Of a stretch of DNA of 64,000 nt, positions 45,253 to 57,555 are shown in pieces. A model generated the notes under the pieces. The model was given only the letters and a program-made list of their open reading frames with translations, was not told where the DNA came from and made no database searches. The position numbers and the translations under genes were made by a program. Position 1 is the stretch's first letter. The number at the start of each line of letters is the position of its first letter. Source of the DNA: Muricea muricata (taxonomy: Eukaryota; Cnidaria; Anthozoa; Malacalcyonacea; Plexauridae); assembly GCA_963855995.1 (NCBI GenBank), contig OY979723.1, forward strand, positions 3,808,501 through 3,872,500. The letters run 5' to 3'.

Positions 45253-46090
45253 ATCGCCATATCTCTCATCGTCAAATCTCGTTCATACATTATGCTTGGC
45301 AATAATATCAGCTCTATGCGATATCGAATGATCACATGAAAAGATCCCAACAATTAAATTATCGATATATTCGCCCTCTACTATTATTTTGTACAGTATT
45401 TACATGCAGAATTGTAAACTGTTTAGTCGAGCTGCAGATGCACATTGAACAGCCTGACAGCTGACAAAGGCGGAAAATTGTTAATTTTTGGTAACTATCA
45501 TTTAACAATACACGTAATGACCGCATTCAATATTTCTTGACTCTCATGCTGATAAATAGTGATAGGAATTGATAGGTTTCGACGGTTATTATAAACAGGC
45601 TGTGGATCCAGCGTGCTTTTGTAGCTTGCTTTATATCTATTTTAATTATTACTGCACATCAAAAAATAAGTTGTTCCAGATTTAAGTTGTTCAGGAGAAC
45701 ATTATTCCTGGTTGTCAACAATGTAATGTTGAACAGTTTTGTTAAGCCTCAACATTGTTGTTGACGACATTAGACAACTGTCTCCAATTAATCTTTGTTT
45801 ACTAGCACACTGTTTGGTGAGAGAAATAACAAAAACATAAAAAAACAAGCATGATAATTTGTTGCAATAGGCCTTTGAAGTGCCTGCATCATGCCAGTGA
45901 TGAGCATTGAATGATAATGCAATCTGGGAAACATGATAGACAAAATTAATTTCAATTTGTTTTAATAAAGAATTGCGTGATGAAAGCATGTTTGAAGCGT
46001 CTTCACCTGTGGTTTAATCATAACCTGCAAATAGCAACTATATGTTTTTAATTAACATGATTGCATTACTTTAGGCCTACTCTGGGCCCC

Positions 46091-46210
46091 AATGTCGCCT
46101 AATATCGCCCAATATCGCCTAATGTCGCCCAATATCGCCTAATGTCGCCCAATATCGCCTATTATCGCCTAATATTGTCTATTATTACCTGACATCCCCT
46201 AATACTGCTT
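46091..46210 (+). repeat. Left subterminal decamer array (about 12 units)
   Basis: Consecutive 10-bp units: CAATGTCGCC, TAATATCGCC, CAATATCGCC, TAATGTCGCC and so on, alternating C/T at position 1 and A/G at position 5, decaying inward to TGACATCCCC and TAATACTGCT. Confidence 0.9.
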
Positions 46211-48135
46211 ATGTTACTTGGGAGTGGAGAAGGTTGGTCAGTCACTTGGTTATGGTTTACGATAATATACTAACACTTGTGTCAATAGTACTCTTTTTGC
46301 TATGAGTGTGTAATTGTTTACAGACCTTGGCTAAGGCAGCTGTCTCTCTTTTAGAGCACAGTGATGACTACCACAAGGAGTACCATTTTTCATACATTTC
46401 ACTTCACTCTATTAAGGCCTATGACTTGCCAATTGTGCTGCATATTTTTTGTGAAAGCAATTACATTTGAATTTTGGTTACACCAACTATATAGACAGAG
46501 TCTGAAAAGTTATCTAGCTGTATTACCAATATTAATAGTAGACCATAGTTATACAGCTAGAGAATCAGGTTTTGCAATCAAATATGGTACCATGCCTCAA
46601 GGTATGATTGTCATGCATTCCTAATATCAGTAATATATATCCAATTTTAAAATGTATCACTATAAAACAGGACTGTAAGCATCATTTTTGCATGTTTTCA
46701 AGTAGAAAACGAAAGGTTAAGTCAACAAGGCAATTGATTTTATCTATTATTTGAAATGCATTTCATATTTGACATTTTGATCAAGCATGTTTAAACGAAG
46801 TAACGAAAATTTGATCTTCTATTAATTAATATGTACAGTACTCACCTGATTTATTAAGTTGCGCTTTATATTACACCGATGCACTGGATTCAAATGAATT
46901 GCCTGTTTCAAATATTTGATGCTTATGCCCAATTGATGGGCCATGTTTATTTCAACTGAAAGAATTTTTTTATTCCTTTCCTTTTTATATAAAAATTAAG
47001 ATTTTAGAGCGCGCCATCATGGATGTACTCAGCCGGAAACTAGGCATCGACCTTTGACCTTCGTATCGTTATCTTCTAGCGCAATTCATGCAAAGTTGCA
47101 TGTCTATTGTTGACTGAGCAACAGTAACACCACTAAAACGCAATCTGGCACAACTTAGCTGCCCCATTCTATGAAAATACAACAATACGCTCACAGAAAC
47201 TATCCATTAGCAGAAGCAGTGTGAAATAAAAGTATGTAATTATAAATGTAGAAGAAATTTCTGGCAGTGGATTCAATTGGAATATACTTTGAGTTTCCAG
47301 AGACAGTTGCCAGCAGGTTGGGTGGATACTAAAGGGCAAATTAGCTACGTGGAACAAATGAGGAAGACATATATATGTATGGCCATATGGAGGCGTTCAT
47401 TTCTTCAATTAATATGGTGTGGTCTATATCATATACAAAACTGTCCATATTGCTTGAGATAAATGGTGCTTGAACATTTTGTAGTCATGAAAAACACTTA
47501 GTAACTATGCAATGACCTACTGTTGTTTGTATATGCCAGTATGAGGTTTGTGACACTGTCTTAATATAATATCTCTACGTAGTTTTAGTTTTTGAACATT
47601 TACTGAAGATCAATATGGAGCATTTTGATGTTTCATACCTCGTTTCATACAATACCGTATATTTGCTGATTTTTTGCAGTCATTCTTATTTTAAACAAAA
47701 GCATAAATTTTGAGGCTTGAGTCTTACAAGTCATAGTCATTTTCAGGCGGTGCGTAGTCAGTGTTATGCAGTTGGGTTGGCGATTTGTTCTGCGCTATTA
47801 ACTTCTTTTGAAATTGGTTGTTTTTAAAGTTTGTAAACATAAACATTTCAATATTCACACCCTAACTATTGACCACTGGTTGCATGTGCAAGTTGTTGGT
47901 TGCTCTTAACAGTTTACAAGTCAACGACTTGCTGGAAAAAATGCAAAGCCTTGCCATATATTTTAGTTGGAATTGGATAAATATTTGATTTATATTATGC
48001 TTAAATATTAACTAGTGAACATATTTATACTAAGTGGATAGTACATTGTCTTAAACAATGGTATACAATGGTATTCTGTGGGAGCTGTAATCATTGTATC
48101 CCATGCTTATACCCAAATAATATAACCTATATTGC

Positions 48136-48262
48136 TTAATATCACTCAATATCGCCCAATATCGCCTAATATCGCCCAGTGTCGCCTAATATCGCCATGT
48201 ATTTTAAAGATTTTTTCTAATATCGCCCAATATCGCCAAATGTCGCATATAATCGCGGCGAC
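48136..48262 (+). repeat. Right subterminal decamer array
   Basis: About ten units of the same decamer (CAATATCGCC, TAATATCGCC, CAGTGTCGCC), split by a ~25-bp AT-rich gap near 48197-48222, ending next to the right terminal repeat. Confidence 0.9.
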
Positions 48263-48434
48263 ATTGGGGCCCAGAGTAGGCCTTACTTTGGCGCGCTTGG
48301 GATATATATTTTTGGTATCTTTTGTTGGGCATACATTGCTGGAAACAATTAAATTGTAGAACGGTAAATTTGCAAGCACCCCAAAATATATATCTGAGTT
48401 CGCCAATTTTTGGCAGCTACCCCCCCCCCCACTC

Positions 48435-49260
48435 CCATGTATACGCTACGCATACCTGTGTCTCCTGAATGCATTCTTTATGCTCAAACTCAACGAGTCT
48501 ATGGGGGAAATCGCCACAACTCCCAATGGGACCTTGTTATTTTGCGATCCGGCTTGTTCTATCTTGTCTTGACGTCCTTGCAGTCATCATTGCATGTTCA
48601 TCCTGTACTGTCATTATCGACTATATTACGGTCCATGCAAACGTTTCCTGCTCAACTGACGATGCACGGCCTGGAACAGACAAGTCAATTCTGCTGGGGG
48701 CTTCTTCAATGTTTATCTTGTTAACGCTGACCATCGAAAGGTTTTTGTGGGTGAAATTCCCATTCTTTCATCGAATGCATGTCGGTTACAAAGAAAAGAT
48801 CGCTGCTTTCGATATTCTTGACTAATATTGTTCTTGCTATATCGCCATTGCTGCATTTTAAAATCAAAACCGTCGCTATATAATCGTACTTGTGTTTGCT
48901 TATTTTTTCTTTTTCGCATTCGTTTTCCCAAATTACAAAAATGCTTGTCGTCGTTAAGTATAATGAATGTTATCAAGGCGCCACCGGTAATTCAGAACGA
49001 AAGCCACTGAAGATATTTCCTCATGTTCTTTGGCGGTTGGCTGTTACTTCATCTGCTCAGCTCCACAAGTTATATTTTCTCTCTGGTATTACACGATCGC
49101 ATCAAAAACCTCCCCGCGCAATATACAAGCTATACTGTTTAACCTATGTTGTGGCACATTTTTCTTCATGCTTTTAAACATCACCAACAGTTTTATATTT
49201 TTCTAGAGGAATTCGTTTATGCCTCGAGAAGGAATGAAATGTTTCTGAAATGCATGAGTT
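48435..49260 (+). pseudogene. Class A GPCR pseudogene
   Basis: Fragments match the 38934 receptor in order: LCLLNAFFML (TM1), then LVLSCLDVLAVII (TM2), ITVHANVSC, LLGASSMFILLTLTIERF (TM3), KFPFFHR (ICL2), decayed TM4-TM5, ICL3 (NSERKPLK), SCSLAVGCYFICSAP-like TM6 with frameshifts, and FLEEFVYASRRNEM-like helix 8 remnants. Multiple frameshifts and stops are present. Confidence 0.85.
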
Positions 49261-49674
49261 GTCGCATAAGTGGCTAAGCAGATTCCCTCAGGAATACTTG
49301 ACCTCAGAAATACTACCGCCAATATTTGACTAACAAAATATTCTAGTGACGAATAAAAATACAACAGTAAAACAGAGATTTGATATAATCCGAACCACAA
49401 AGCTTATGCATACACCTATAAACTTAATCTTCCTCTGGGACACCAGGCACACTTTGCTTTCTCCCAGGAAACCATGGTGTATGCTACAATTCTTGGCAGG
49501 TCGAAAATATGATGAGGAAAAATAGAATTTCTTCAGAATAAACAATCATACAGTATTTCGAACGATCCTCCGAGATATTAAAACATACATTTATATACTA
49601 GGACTGAGGACGCCGTTGAATAATACGAATTTTAGAAACTGGTTTATATATAGGTTAAAACACAAGAGAGAGAG

Positions 49675-49735
49675 GTCTTTATTTAACTGTGAAGACCGAG
49701 GGCCGTGGGCCCGAGGTCTTTACAGTTAAATAAAC
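49675..49735. repeat. Imperfect palindrome with GGGCCGTGGGCCC centre
   Basis: GGTCTTTATTTAACTGT pairs with ACAGTTAAATAAA, and AAGACC with GGTCTT. The GC-rich centre resembles others of the class. Confidence 0.75.
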
Positions 49736-50914
49736 ACCGGTACCCGAGGGCTTGTTTATATGTTCATCAGACCATATTCTTTTGTTTTTCGGAGGTTTTC
49801 TAATTGAAAATTCAATTCTATAGCGCGTTTCGTTAATTGTTTAGGCATAAATCTTTTATGAACCAGGGAACTATATATTGAATAGTTTTAATTTCAATGA
49901 CACTCTGTATTGTTGTATTTGTAAAGGAAAATTAATTCTATTGTTGTAATTGTCAATCCAACGCATCATGTAAAATTGGCGTTCATGCAAAGCTAGATCG
50001 TGTAAATCTTGTCCTACTAGTGTGCGGTCTGTCATGGACGACAGTGCGAAGATCTGATAGCTTAGATTGATAAACGAATTATTGTACAGTCCGTTGTTTT
50101 AGCAACTCGTTACAAAGACGAATGGGCGGTAAGAGCCTTCGAAGCTTGGCATTACAGTTTGTGTCGCCGGCCCAGCTCAATGATACGATATCACTTTTTG
50201 AAGTTAGAACTCACTGCATGGCTTGGTTTGCTTAACATAACGATACAATCTATGTACTGGAACTCTGTTTATTTGAAGATGTGTGTAATGTTTGAAAGTG
50301 TTGAAATATATGTTTTAAGCGAGTTTTGTTATAAGAATATGGTGTGATGAGTTTATAAAGCTCATTAAACATCGCTTCAGCCGTCAGGTTAAAAGCTAAT
50401 AAAAATTCTTCGAGTGATATGTCCTCCTTAGGTGTAGAGCGCGACGAAAACACACATGAGCAAGCATTGCGTAAGCACGCATGGGAGAAACTTATATTTA
50501 ATCAGGAGGTGCCGTGAGATGAGCCAGCTGTTATCAATGGCAGCCCTGCATGATTGCCAATCACAATAACAATAACAATTACAAATCACAATAACAATTA
50601 CAAAATACATATTCAATCAATAGACTATTCAATCCAAGTCCAGTCAACCGGTCCATTTGAAACACATTCCAATTCGTATAGACTGTACTAGGTGATGGAA
50701 CAAATGTATCATAGACTTTACAACTGTAGTAGAAGAAACTTAAAATTACGAAATTAAATTAACCCGTTCTAAGCATATTCCAGTTTCACCCTAGAGCAGT
50801 CCTCCAGTCGCAGTACTATATCCAAAATAGCCATGCATAAATTGTGGTGACTTTTGATTCTAACATTTATTAACCGCCTTGAATACATGCATATCTCTGA
50901 TCTTCTAATGTCAT
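49736..50914. other. Spacer, no gene seen
   Basis: CAATAACAATTACAAA low complexity at about 50560-50610. The minus-strand frame 50250-50453 is not recognisable. Confidence 0.4.
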
Positions 50915-51510
50915 TCAGGTTAAATACTGAAGAACTTCACTATTAAACTGAACTTCGTTCGTTTTCAGTCGATAGATTATTTTGCCGGCGTACGTTTCTG
51001 ATGTCCTCCAAAGCATCCTTCTACTTTTGCTCGCATTTAGACCAAACTGTGTCACAGTAGTCAAATAAGGGTAGAATGTAGTTTTTATACAGCATGTCAG
51101 CAGTATCAAATATTAAATTTTTACTAATTCTATTCAGCATAATAATACTTTTCACCCTTTTTCCAAAACAAAAGATACACGATCTCTCCACAATAAATGA
51201 CTGTACAATCGCCAATAATATATATAGAATATACGCCCATATTTCACTACCTTCTTCCTCACAGTAAGTTGACCAATGATACTTACATTAATACTTTGTC
51301 TGCGATATTCGACAGTCTTTGCAGTTCCAAATATAACGAACTCTGTCATACCCATATAAAGTATCAACCTGTTTGCCGTAAGGCGTCGTTGAACACCCGA
51401 CATTTCGAACGGAAAATGTCTTCAATTTCAGCGACTGTTTTAGACGAATTATACCTGTCATCGGCATATAACAAAATCGTTCCAGAAAGGAAACGCGCAT
51501 AGCATAAAAC
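50915..51510 (-). mobile_element. LINE reverse-transcriptase C-terminal fragment, degenerate
   Basis: Minus-strand frames together give LLYADDRYNSSKTVAEIE, a segment with ALRQTG, GQLTVRKKVVKYG, and DTADMLYKNYILPLFDYCDTVWSKC, all typical of the RT thumb and C-terminal region of Jockey/CR1-like LINEs. There are at least four frameshifts. Confidence 0.75.
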
Positions 51511-53109
51511 AATGCAGCAGTCTTCTAAGTTGTAGCAGGCTTATCAGACTACTGGACATTAATACTTGGAAAAAATGTCTCAAATGGCCATGCAGTGCAT
51601 ATAGACCAGTGCTTTGGAAAATAAATTACATCGATTAATTACGAATTAGTAATCCGTATAATACCGAAAAAAAATTCTTGTCAAAGACAGGTTAAAGTAT
51701 CTTTTGCACATTGAGGGTGATGAGTTTGCTTATTTATCAACATTTGATCACATATCATGAAATACTTATATATAACGACAGACACGCACCCTGCATAAAG
51801 GAGAACTAGTCATTTCTGGTTATGATGTTTAATATGTCGCCCTTCAGACGTATGACTTTTAATCTATCTTGATTAAAAATATCGTTAAAATACTGTCGAT
51901 CGTTGGATGTATTGACATCTCCACCGCGAACGCAAAAAGGCCCGGAGTTGATGATTCCGAAAGAATACATTTTTCTGCAGTAGTTTTCTGCAGTTTCTTC
52001 AGTACGCATGCCAGCATATCAAAAAGTTTTAGGAGTACAAAATGAACTAAATTTCTAATAAATAGCAACTCCTTTTTTTCTCAGATAAGTGTATAATTTA
52101 TCCCGGAAGACCTTAGTAATTTACCGTGTAACATTTCATGCAATTGGGAGTGAAATGGAAAAGGAACGGCTAATATAGCTGTCAATCTCAAAGCTCAGTT
52201 TTCTACGTAGGAGCAAGTGGATGATATATCTAATTTGTGGATGTTAAGTGGATTATAATAGGCTATATATATGATAAAGAGTGGATCGAGAAGACGAGAA
52301 TAAACGAAACGAACATGTGAAATTCTTGCAGTATCTAGTAACCTATTGTGATAGGTTATGTGCAAGATATGTACGCCAAATAGCTTAAATTGCCCAGGTC
52401 CTTTCGAAGATTGAGAAAATGAAAATTGATTAGAGATACAGAACGCTGAAAATAAAAAATTCGCGTCGCGTTGTCAAATCGCGTCCGGTCTGTGCCGGCC
52501 TTAAAACATGCAAATAGATTCCAATGGAGTTGCAATCGTTATTTCCCACATGAGGTTTGAATTGATCTGAAAGTAGATAATAGTTATTTTACCGTTTGTG
52601 CATAATTTTACATTAACCTCCATGGGTCGTACAACATGCATATAAGATGTAATTTATATCAGAATTGTAGTATGACACTTGACACTATGACGCGAAAAAG
52701 TATTTTATTTCGCATGTTAACAATACCGACGCTATAAACAATGTTTGCAACATTTTCGTGAACATAGTTTCCGGAGCACAGGTAAAGTGCTGCATTGTTG
52801 CAATAGCCCAATTTAGCGCGACAAAGAGAATTTGACAACAATATATCTAAAATATTAAATTTAGCTCATCATTTACATCAAATTAAACAATACAGAATAT
52901 TAATCTGTTTTCGAAATCGTTTTTAATAAGATTAGGTTTTAAATGGTGCATTTTCAATCATCATAGTAAAACAAATCGCCATATGACAATATCGAACTTG
53001 TCATCAGTCTCATTAAAAAACAGCGGTAGTTACGGATACGATTTAGAACAGGTGCATAATTTGAATATAACATTTAAACTGCATCTTAAACGCTACAATA
53101 AAAGTTAGC
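51511..53109. other. Upstream spacer of the 53110 receptor
   Basis: No gene is supported. CAGGTGCATA at 53049-53058 lies 61 bp before the receptor ATG, as upstream of 38934. The minus-strand frames at 51806-52068 are unassigned. Confidence 0.4.
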
Positions 53110-54000
53110 ATGGATATCAGCACCGTTATCAACACGTTAGTTCTATGTGTTGTAATCTTTGCATTTATTATAGTCGGAGTATTTCTCAATTCTGTGGTCA
53201 TCCACAGTCTATGCAGATCGTCACAACTTCGTAAGAAACTCGGCTACTTTATGATACTTGTATTGTCTTGTTTTGATCTGGCTGTGGTTGTCATTATTTT
53301 CCCATCGAAATAATATCGACAATTTTTTGGTCCTTTGGAAGAAATAATAAGGAACTCGTACTGATCGCAGGACCGTTGATAAGTATTAACTTGGGAGGTT
53401 TTTCAATGTTTGCGCTGCTGATGTTGAATGTTGAACGACTTCTAGCGCTAAGCTACCCCTATTTCCACCAGCGTGCAGTGACCAAAACAAGAATCAAACT
53501 ATGTTTCGTATTTTGGATGATCGTACAAGTCGGTATATCGGCTTTGCTTCCGTTTTTTGGTCTACCGGTCGCTCATGCTCTTATAACCGTGTTTGTTTTT
53601 CTTTTCTTGTACATATTTGTTTCCTCAAACTACAAAATGTTCGTCATCGTCAAGTCAAAACGCGAAGATAAAAGAATTGTGCCAGCAGATAGAGCAACAA
53701 GCAGTAACCAAGAACGGAAAAAACGCATGGTAAACTTCAAAAACATTTCCACATGTCTTTTGGCCGCAGGTTGTTATTTCATCTGCTCTTTGCCTCAGCT
53801 TATTTATTCCTCATGGCGTACAACATCACACAAACCGTGGAACGATAGTGAATTAAGATTATTCGCAATATGGTGCAACACATTTCTTTTTTATGAACTC
53901 GACATTCAACTGTCTAATTTTTTTCTGGAGAAATTCTTCTATCTTGCGTCGGGAAGGAATGAAGACAATAAACTACTGTTGGAATCAATCACATTGTTAA
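53110..54000 (+). pseudogene. Class A GPCR with two single-base frameshifts
   Basis: MDISTVINTLVLC, TM1, TM2 (LSCFDLAVVVI) are in frame; near 53300 one base is missing (FPIEIISTIFWS continues in the next frame). TM3 (GGFSMFALLMLNVERLLALSYPYFHQ), TM4, TM5, ICL3 (KSKREDKRIV) and TM6 (STCLLAAGCYFICSLPQLIYSSW) follow. Near 53885 one extra T shifts TM7, which in the corrected frame is FMNSTFNCLIFF, then WRNSSILRREGM and a stop at 54000. All other features are complete, so the loss looks recent. Confidence 0.9.
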
Positions 54001-54870
54001 CGAGACCGGTACCCTTGAAAGGCCATTTGCTTCACTTTTTAAACTATCTATTTAGCGACTCCGTACGGAAAAATATGCTGGTACGCGTTCCTTACAAACT
54101 TTCTGTTCAACACTGAATATTTTACGAATAAACAAAACCAGGAATTATGGCATTGGGGCTTTGCTAGCGAGGTAGTATAAGCAATTCCCTGTTTACCGAT
54201 TAGTCGCGGGTTCGATGGTTTTGCAGTGTGGCTGGAGTTCAGTTCTTATGTGAAAAGATTTCTCCACGTGCTCTTCTTAATTAGAAATATATGCACACTG
54301 TAAAATGTTTCAAGGGGAGTGCAGATGAAAATAAGAACGTGAATGCCCTTTTTCTGATAAATACTTATAGAAGGGGCTGCATGGACTTGTGAAAATAGTC
54401 ATTATTAGTCATTATTAGTTTAAATTTTACGATCAGAGAACGTTTTTAGAAACTTATTATGAATCCTGATCGCGCATCTAGCATTTTTAATAGTCATTAT
54501 CGCTAACTTTGCTCACCCTTAAGAAGCTGCTTTTTAAATTCCTACGAGCAATTTCCTACTATATAAGTTAATTTCTAAAATATGCATAATAATTTTTTGA
54601 CGCTTATTTCTGCTTTACTTGCAAATACAATTAAAATACTAACAGAATTGAAGAAAAACAATCAGCACAGAAAATTGTGCGTTGGTGCACGTGAATACCA
54701 TGATTTTAGAATAATTTGTAAAAGAAATTCGTGTGTACATGTTAAAGAGATTTCGGCATTGGGCAAAGACTTTGAGTTTATCAAGGATAAATCTAAAACG
54801 AGAAAGACATAGAAAGGCTAGCTTTGATTATTCTGCATTAACCACTCATTGTCAAATTATAGCCAAGTTT
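54001..54870. other. Spacer, no gene seen
   Basis: AT-rich; no supported frame. Confidence 0.35.
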
Positions 54871-55253
54871 CAATCTCTTGCCCAGAGCCTGCGTTCTTTT
54901 AATTGGCAAGGACGAAAGGCTCTGGATAACGGCGATGAAAAAGTAAGGATAATTATGATTTCTATACCAGTGCCTAATGCATAAAACGGCGTTTATTTGT
55001 AGCAATATCATAGAGCAATATTGATAGATTTATAGAAGGCAAAGCGAATTATGACTTGAATAGAGAAGCCAATATTTTTTATACCGGAAATGAAAAGAAT
55101 ACAGTTGTTTCACGAAGCCCTGGACAGAGGTTCACAGGCACTGGGGTACTAGGGCAAGAAACAGCATAAACCAGTCATATGACATATCTCATCGGCGTTA
55201 TCCAGAGCCTCTCGTCGTTGCCAAAAAGAACGCAGGCTCTGGGTACGAGATTA
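54871..55253. mobile_element. 383-bp MITE, second copy of the 37252 family
   Basis: Perfect 9-bp target duplication GCCAAGTTT (54862-54870 and 55254-55262). TIRs contain CCCAGAGCCTGCGTTCTT and AAGGCTCTGGATAACG. The interior (AAACGGCGTTTATTTGTAGC; ATATCATAGAGCAATATTGA) matches the interior of the 37252 copy in inverse orientation. Confidence 0.9.
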
Positions 55254-57169
55254 GCCAAGTTTGTTTTAATACTTGAACAGCGCGCTTTAGTACGTGGCAT
55301 AGCAGAATTACATTTGGAATATGGTCATCAAAAGCCACTTCATGAACAGTACAGAGCCGTAACTAGCTCTTGTTTATGGCTGAAATAAGTTGATTTCAAA
55401 ACAAACTATTTAGTCTGGCATAAAACGAACATATAAATATACACATGCTAATTAAAGCCCTGTTCACACGTATGCGGACTGGTTTGTATCCGCAAACATT
55501 TTTGTGGTAACAAAACTTTATGCGTCCACACGCATCTGGATTTTTTGCGTTTTCGACCGTTCATACATATCCGAAGTTCGGTACTAAAACGTTAGAGTCG
55601 ATTATTGAGACAGCCAACATAGCAACGGACTCCCTTCAGGTGCAAATAAGCTCGAACACCCCTCAGATCAGTCTTAATGGTCTATCAACCAATTAAATGA
55701 GCTGATTCGAGACAAAGTCATTCACTCAAATCGGCAAAATTCTAACCTGAGTATCAGTCTTTATTTTTCTCGTCTTTCGCTACACTTGGCAAGTTGCGGG
55801 CGGAGGCGGCGAGAAGATGAGAAAAATAAAGCCTGACACAATTCTTGACATGGCTGGTTGCCGCCCACTTAGTAATTACCTGGAAGTGCTAATTTACAGA
55901 AAATAATAACCTTCGACGAATGTTACAAGGAATTTAGACAAAAAGCGGTATTGTAGCATTATATTACTGATTTGTTAACAATAATTATATTAAAAAGTTA
56001 TTTACTTCCTTGTAAAGAAGCAAATTTTAAGAAATTGTATTATACACATAAAAATATATTTGGCGACATTTTCTCTATCAAGACGTATATTTTTCGAAAT
56101 ACCAGTACATCAAACAATTAGCTGTAGTTTTCCCTACATTTTTGCGAAGTTTCATACGAAAATACAAAAAGTATATGCTTTAACGAACCTGTTGCGTAGA
56201 GTACAATCTACAATAATGATAATCTGCAAAGGTCGCCATACGTAAACAGAAAACATACTCGCCTGCTCGCCTTGTACACGAACCAATCAGAATCGAGCTT
56301 TACGTTTTCTTTGTTTAATCAGCCAATCAGACAAGAAAGCCAGAATCTGGCTTTTTACATGCGGCCAGGTAAAGAATTGTATCAGGCCCTCCTTCATTCG
56401 CGCCCACTACCAGTCAAATCCTAGCGAATGAAGGAAAGGGCCTGACTTTGTCAGGTTAGCAAAATTCTGGCATTTTACCGCTACTTTTTGATCAGCATAA
56501 TGCGTTCTCAAAACGGAGAATTGCACGTAAACTGAAAAATGACATGAGTTTTATACACTGGACTACTATATAATTCACAAATAAGGACTGAAATTTGAAA
56601 GCATAATAATAATTATTATTATCTCTTTGCAAAAAAATACGTCAGTCAGTCAAATGATCGGACATACCATGGGCCTAGATCCGTCCCTGCATAAACTCAA
56701 GCTATTCCTTTCAAGAGAACAGTTGAATGTTACGAACACTTGTTGGTTTCAACTTTCCAGGCATTAAAGGCTAAACGATATTTTCAGTACACACAATGCA
56801 GAAATACTGTGCTTGGTCAGGCTAGCAACTTCACTGAAAGATAGTGTAGGATTACCCATGAGATTACTTACCATTTTTATCAGATAATTGTCCATCGATC
56901 TTTCAAAATGAAAATGCTTTGAACGAACAAAAACAAACGCCATCTTGGATTTTAGCCTACGAACAGGCTATAATAATTATAATAGTTATACGAACAGGCT
57001 ATAATAATTATAAAATTATACGAACAGGCTATAATAATTATAATAATTCTTTATGATTGGTTGACAACCATGCCGGCTAGATACCCTGTCATGATACAAA
57101 TCCAATTTCTTATATTTCCACCGTAAGCAGCGTTTTCGCATTCGACGTTTAAAGTCACGAGTCTGTTTT
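55254..57169. other. Spacer with palindromes and repeats
   Basis: Palindromes at 55754-55835 (CTTTATTTTTCTC with GAGAAAAATAAAG) and 56382-56445 (TCAGGCCCTCCTTCATTCGC with its complement, two mismatches). A 33-bp unit, TACGAACAGGCTATAATAAT, is repeated three times at 56957-57045. AAGCCCTGTTCACACG near 55459 looks like a lone transposon end. Confidence 0.55.
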
Positions 57170-57555
57170 GAAATTCTAAAGTCCATTAATCCTAATAAAG
57201 CCACTGGCCCTGTTAATGTTCCTGGTAAGTACTTGAAATCTCTGACAGCCATTTTCAATCATTTTCACCCTATGGGGATATCTCGGCTACGATTGACCGA
57301 TACCAATTATTTCTGCAACTGGCCGCCTTGTTTATGATTTTTTTCCGACCAGTAAAAATGAATTGTATGAAATATGTACGACGTTTAAAAACGGAAAGCG
57401 CCTGGCGTTGATAATATACCTATGCATGTCATCAAAAACTATTTCCATCATATTTCAGTTCGATTCACGTATAAAATTAATATGTCTTTGAAAAAGGAAT
57501 ATTTCCACACAGTCTTAAAATTGCCAAAATAATTCCAATTTTTAAATCTGTATAA
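57170..57555 (+). mobile_element. LINE reverse-transcriptase fragments
   Basis: Plus strand: KSINPNKATGPVNVPGKYLK near 57180-57240, then LKNGKAPGVDNIPMHVIKN near 57388-57445 and, after a frameshift, GIFPHSLKIAKIIPIFKS near 57500-57552. These are the first RT motifs of Jockey/CR1-like LINEs. Two similar motif-0 segments in a row suggest two overlapping fragments. Confidence 0.75.

Larger units (their letters stand above)
39819..46072. other. Long gene-poor interval
   Basis: No intact gene in 6.2 kb. It holds a dispersed repeat (40262-40370), palindromes (41949-42031, 43330-43467, 45127-45252), purine-rich degenerate repeats with GATAAAACGCGG (42460-42600), and a read-through stretch at 42638-43001 with one TAG at 42832-42834 (NEQVNLDDYFNVV, HAALHFADFFTYEI, then CCNKIAACDG) that may be a decayed exon of an extracellular protein. 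CCGGCCGG-type sites occur near 40857 and 41386. Confidence 0.45.
46073..48283. mobile_element. 2.2-kb TIR element with decamer-repeat ends
   Basis: A perfect 27-bp terminal inverted repeat begins AGGCCTACTCTGGGCCCC and ends CAATGTCGCC. TACTTT flanks both sides (46067-46072 and 48284-48289) as a target duplication. Inside each end lies an array of 10-bp units of the type YAATATCGCC, in the same plus-strand orientation at both ends although the termini are inverted. The interior has no frame recognisable as a transposase (longest 46361-46624, 87 codons, no motif), so I call it non-autonomous or decayed. The superfamily cannot be assigned from TIR and target duplication alone. Confidence 0.85.

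Noticed and set aside
46091..46210. Regular short repeats that could suggest a CRISPR array.
   Set aside because: Units are 10 bp without spacers, lie inside a TIR element, and the genome is eukaryotic.
57016..57258. An 80-codon minus-strand frame.
   Set aside because: The opposite strand encodes LINE RT motif KATGPVNVPGKYLK, which explains the open frame.
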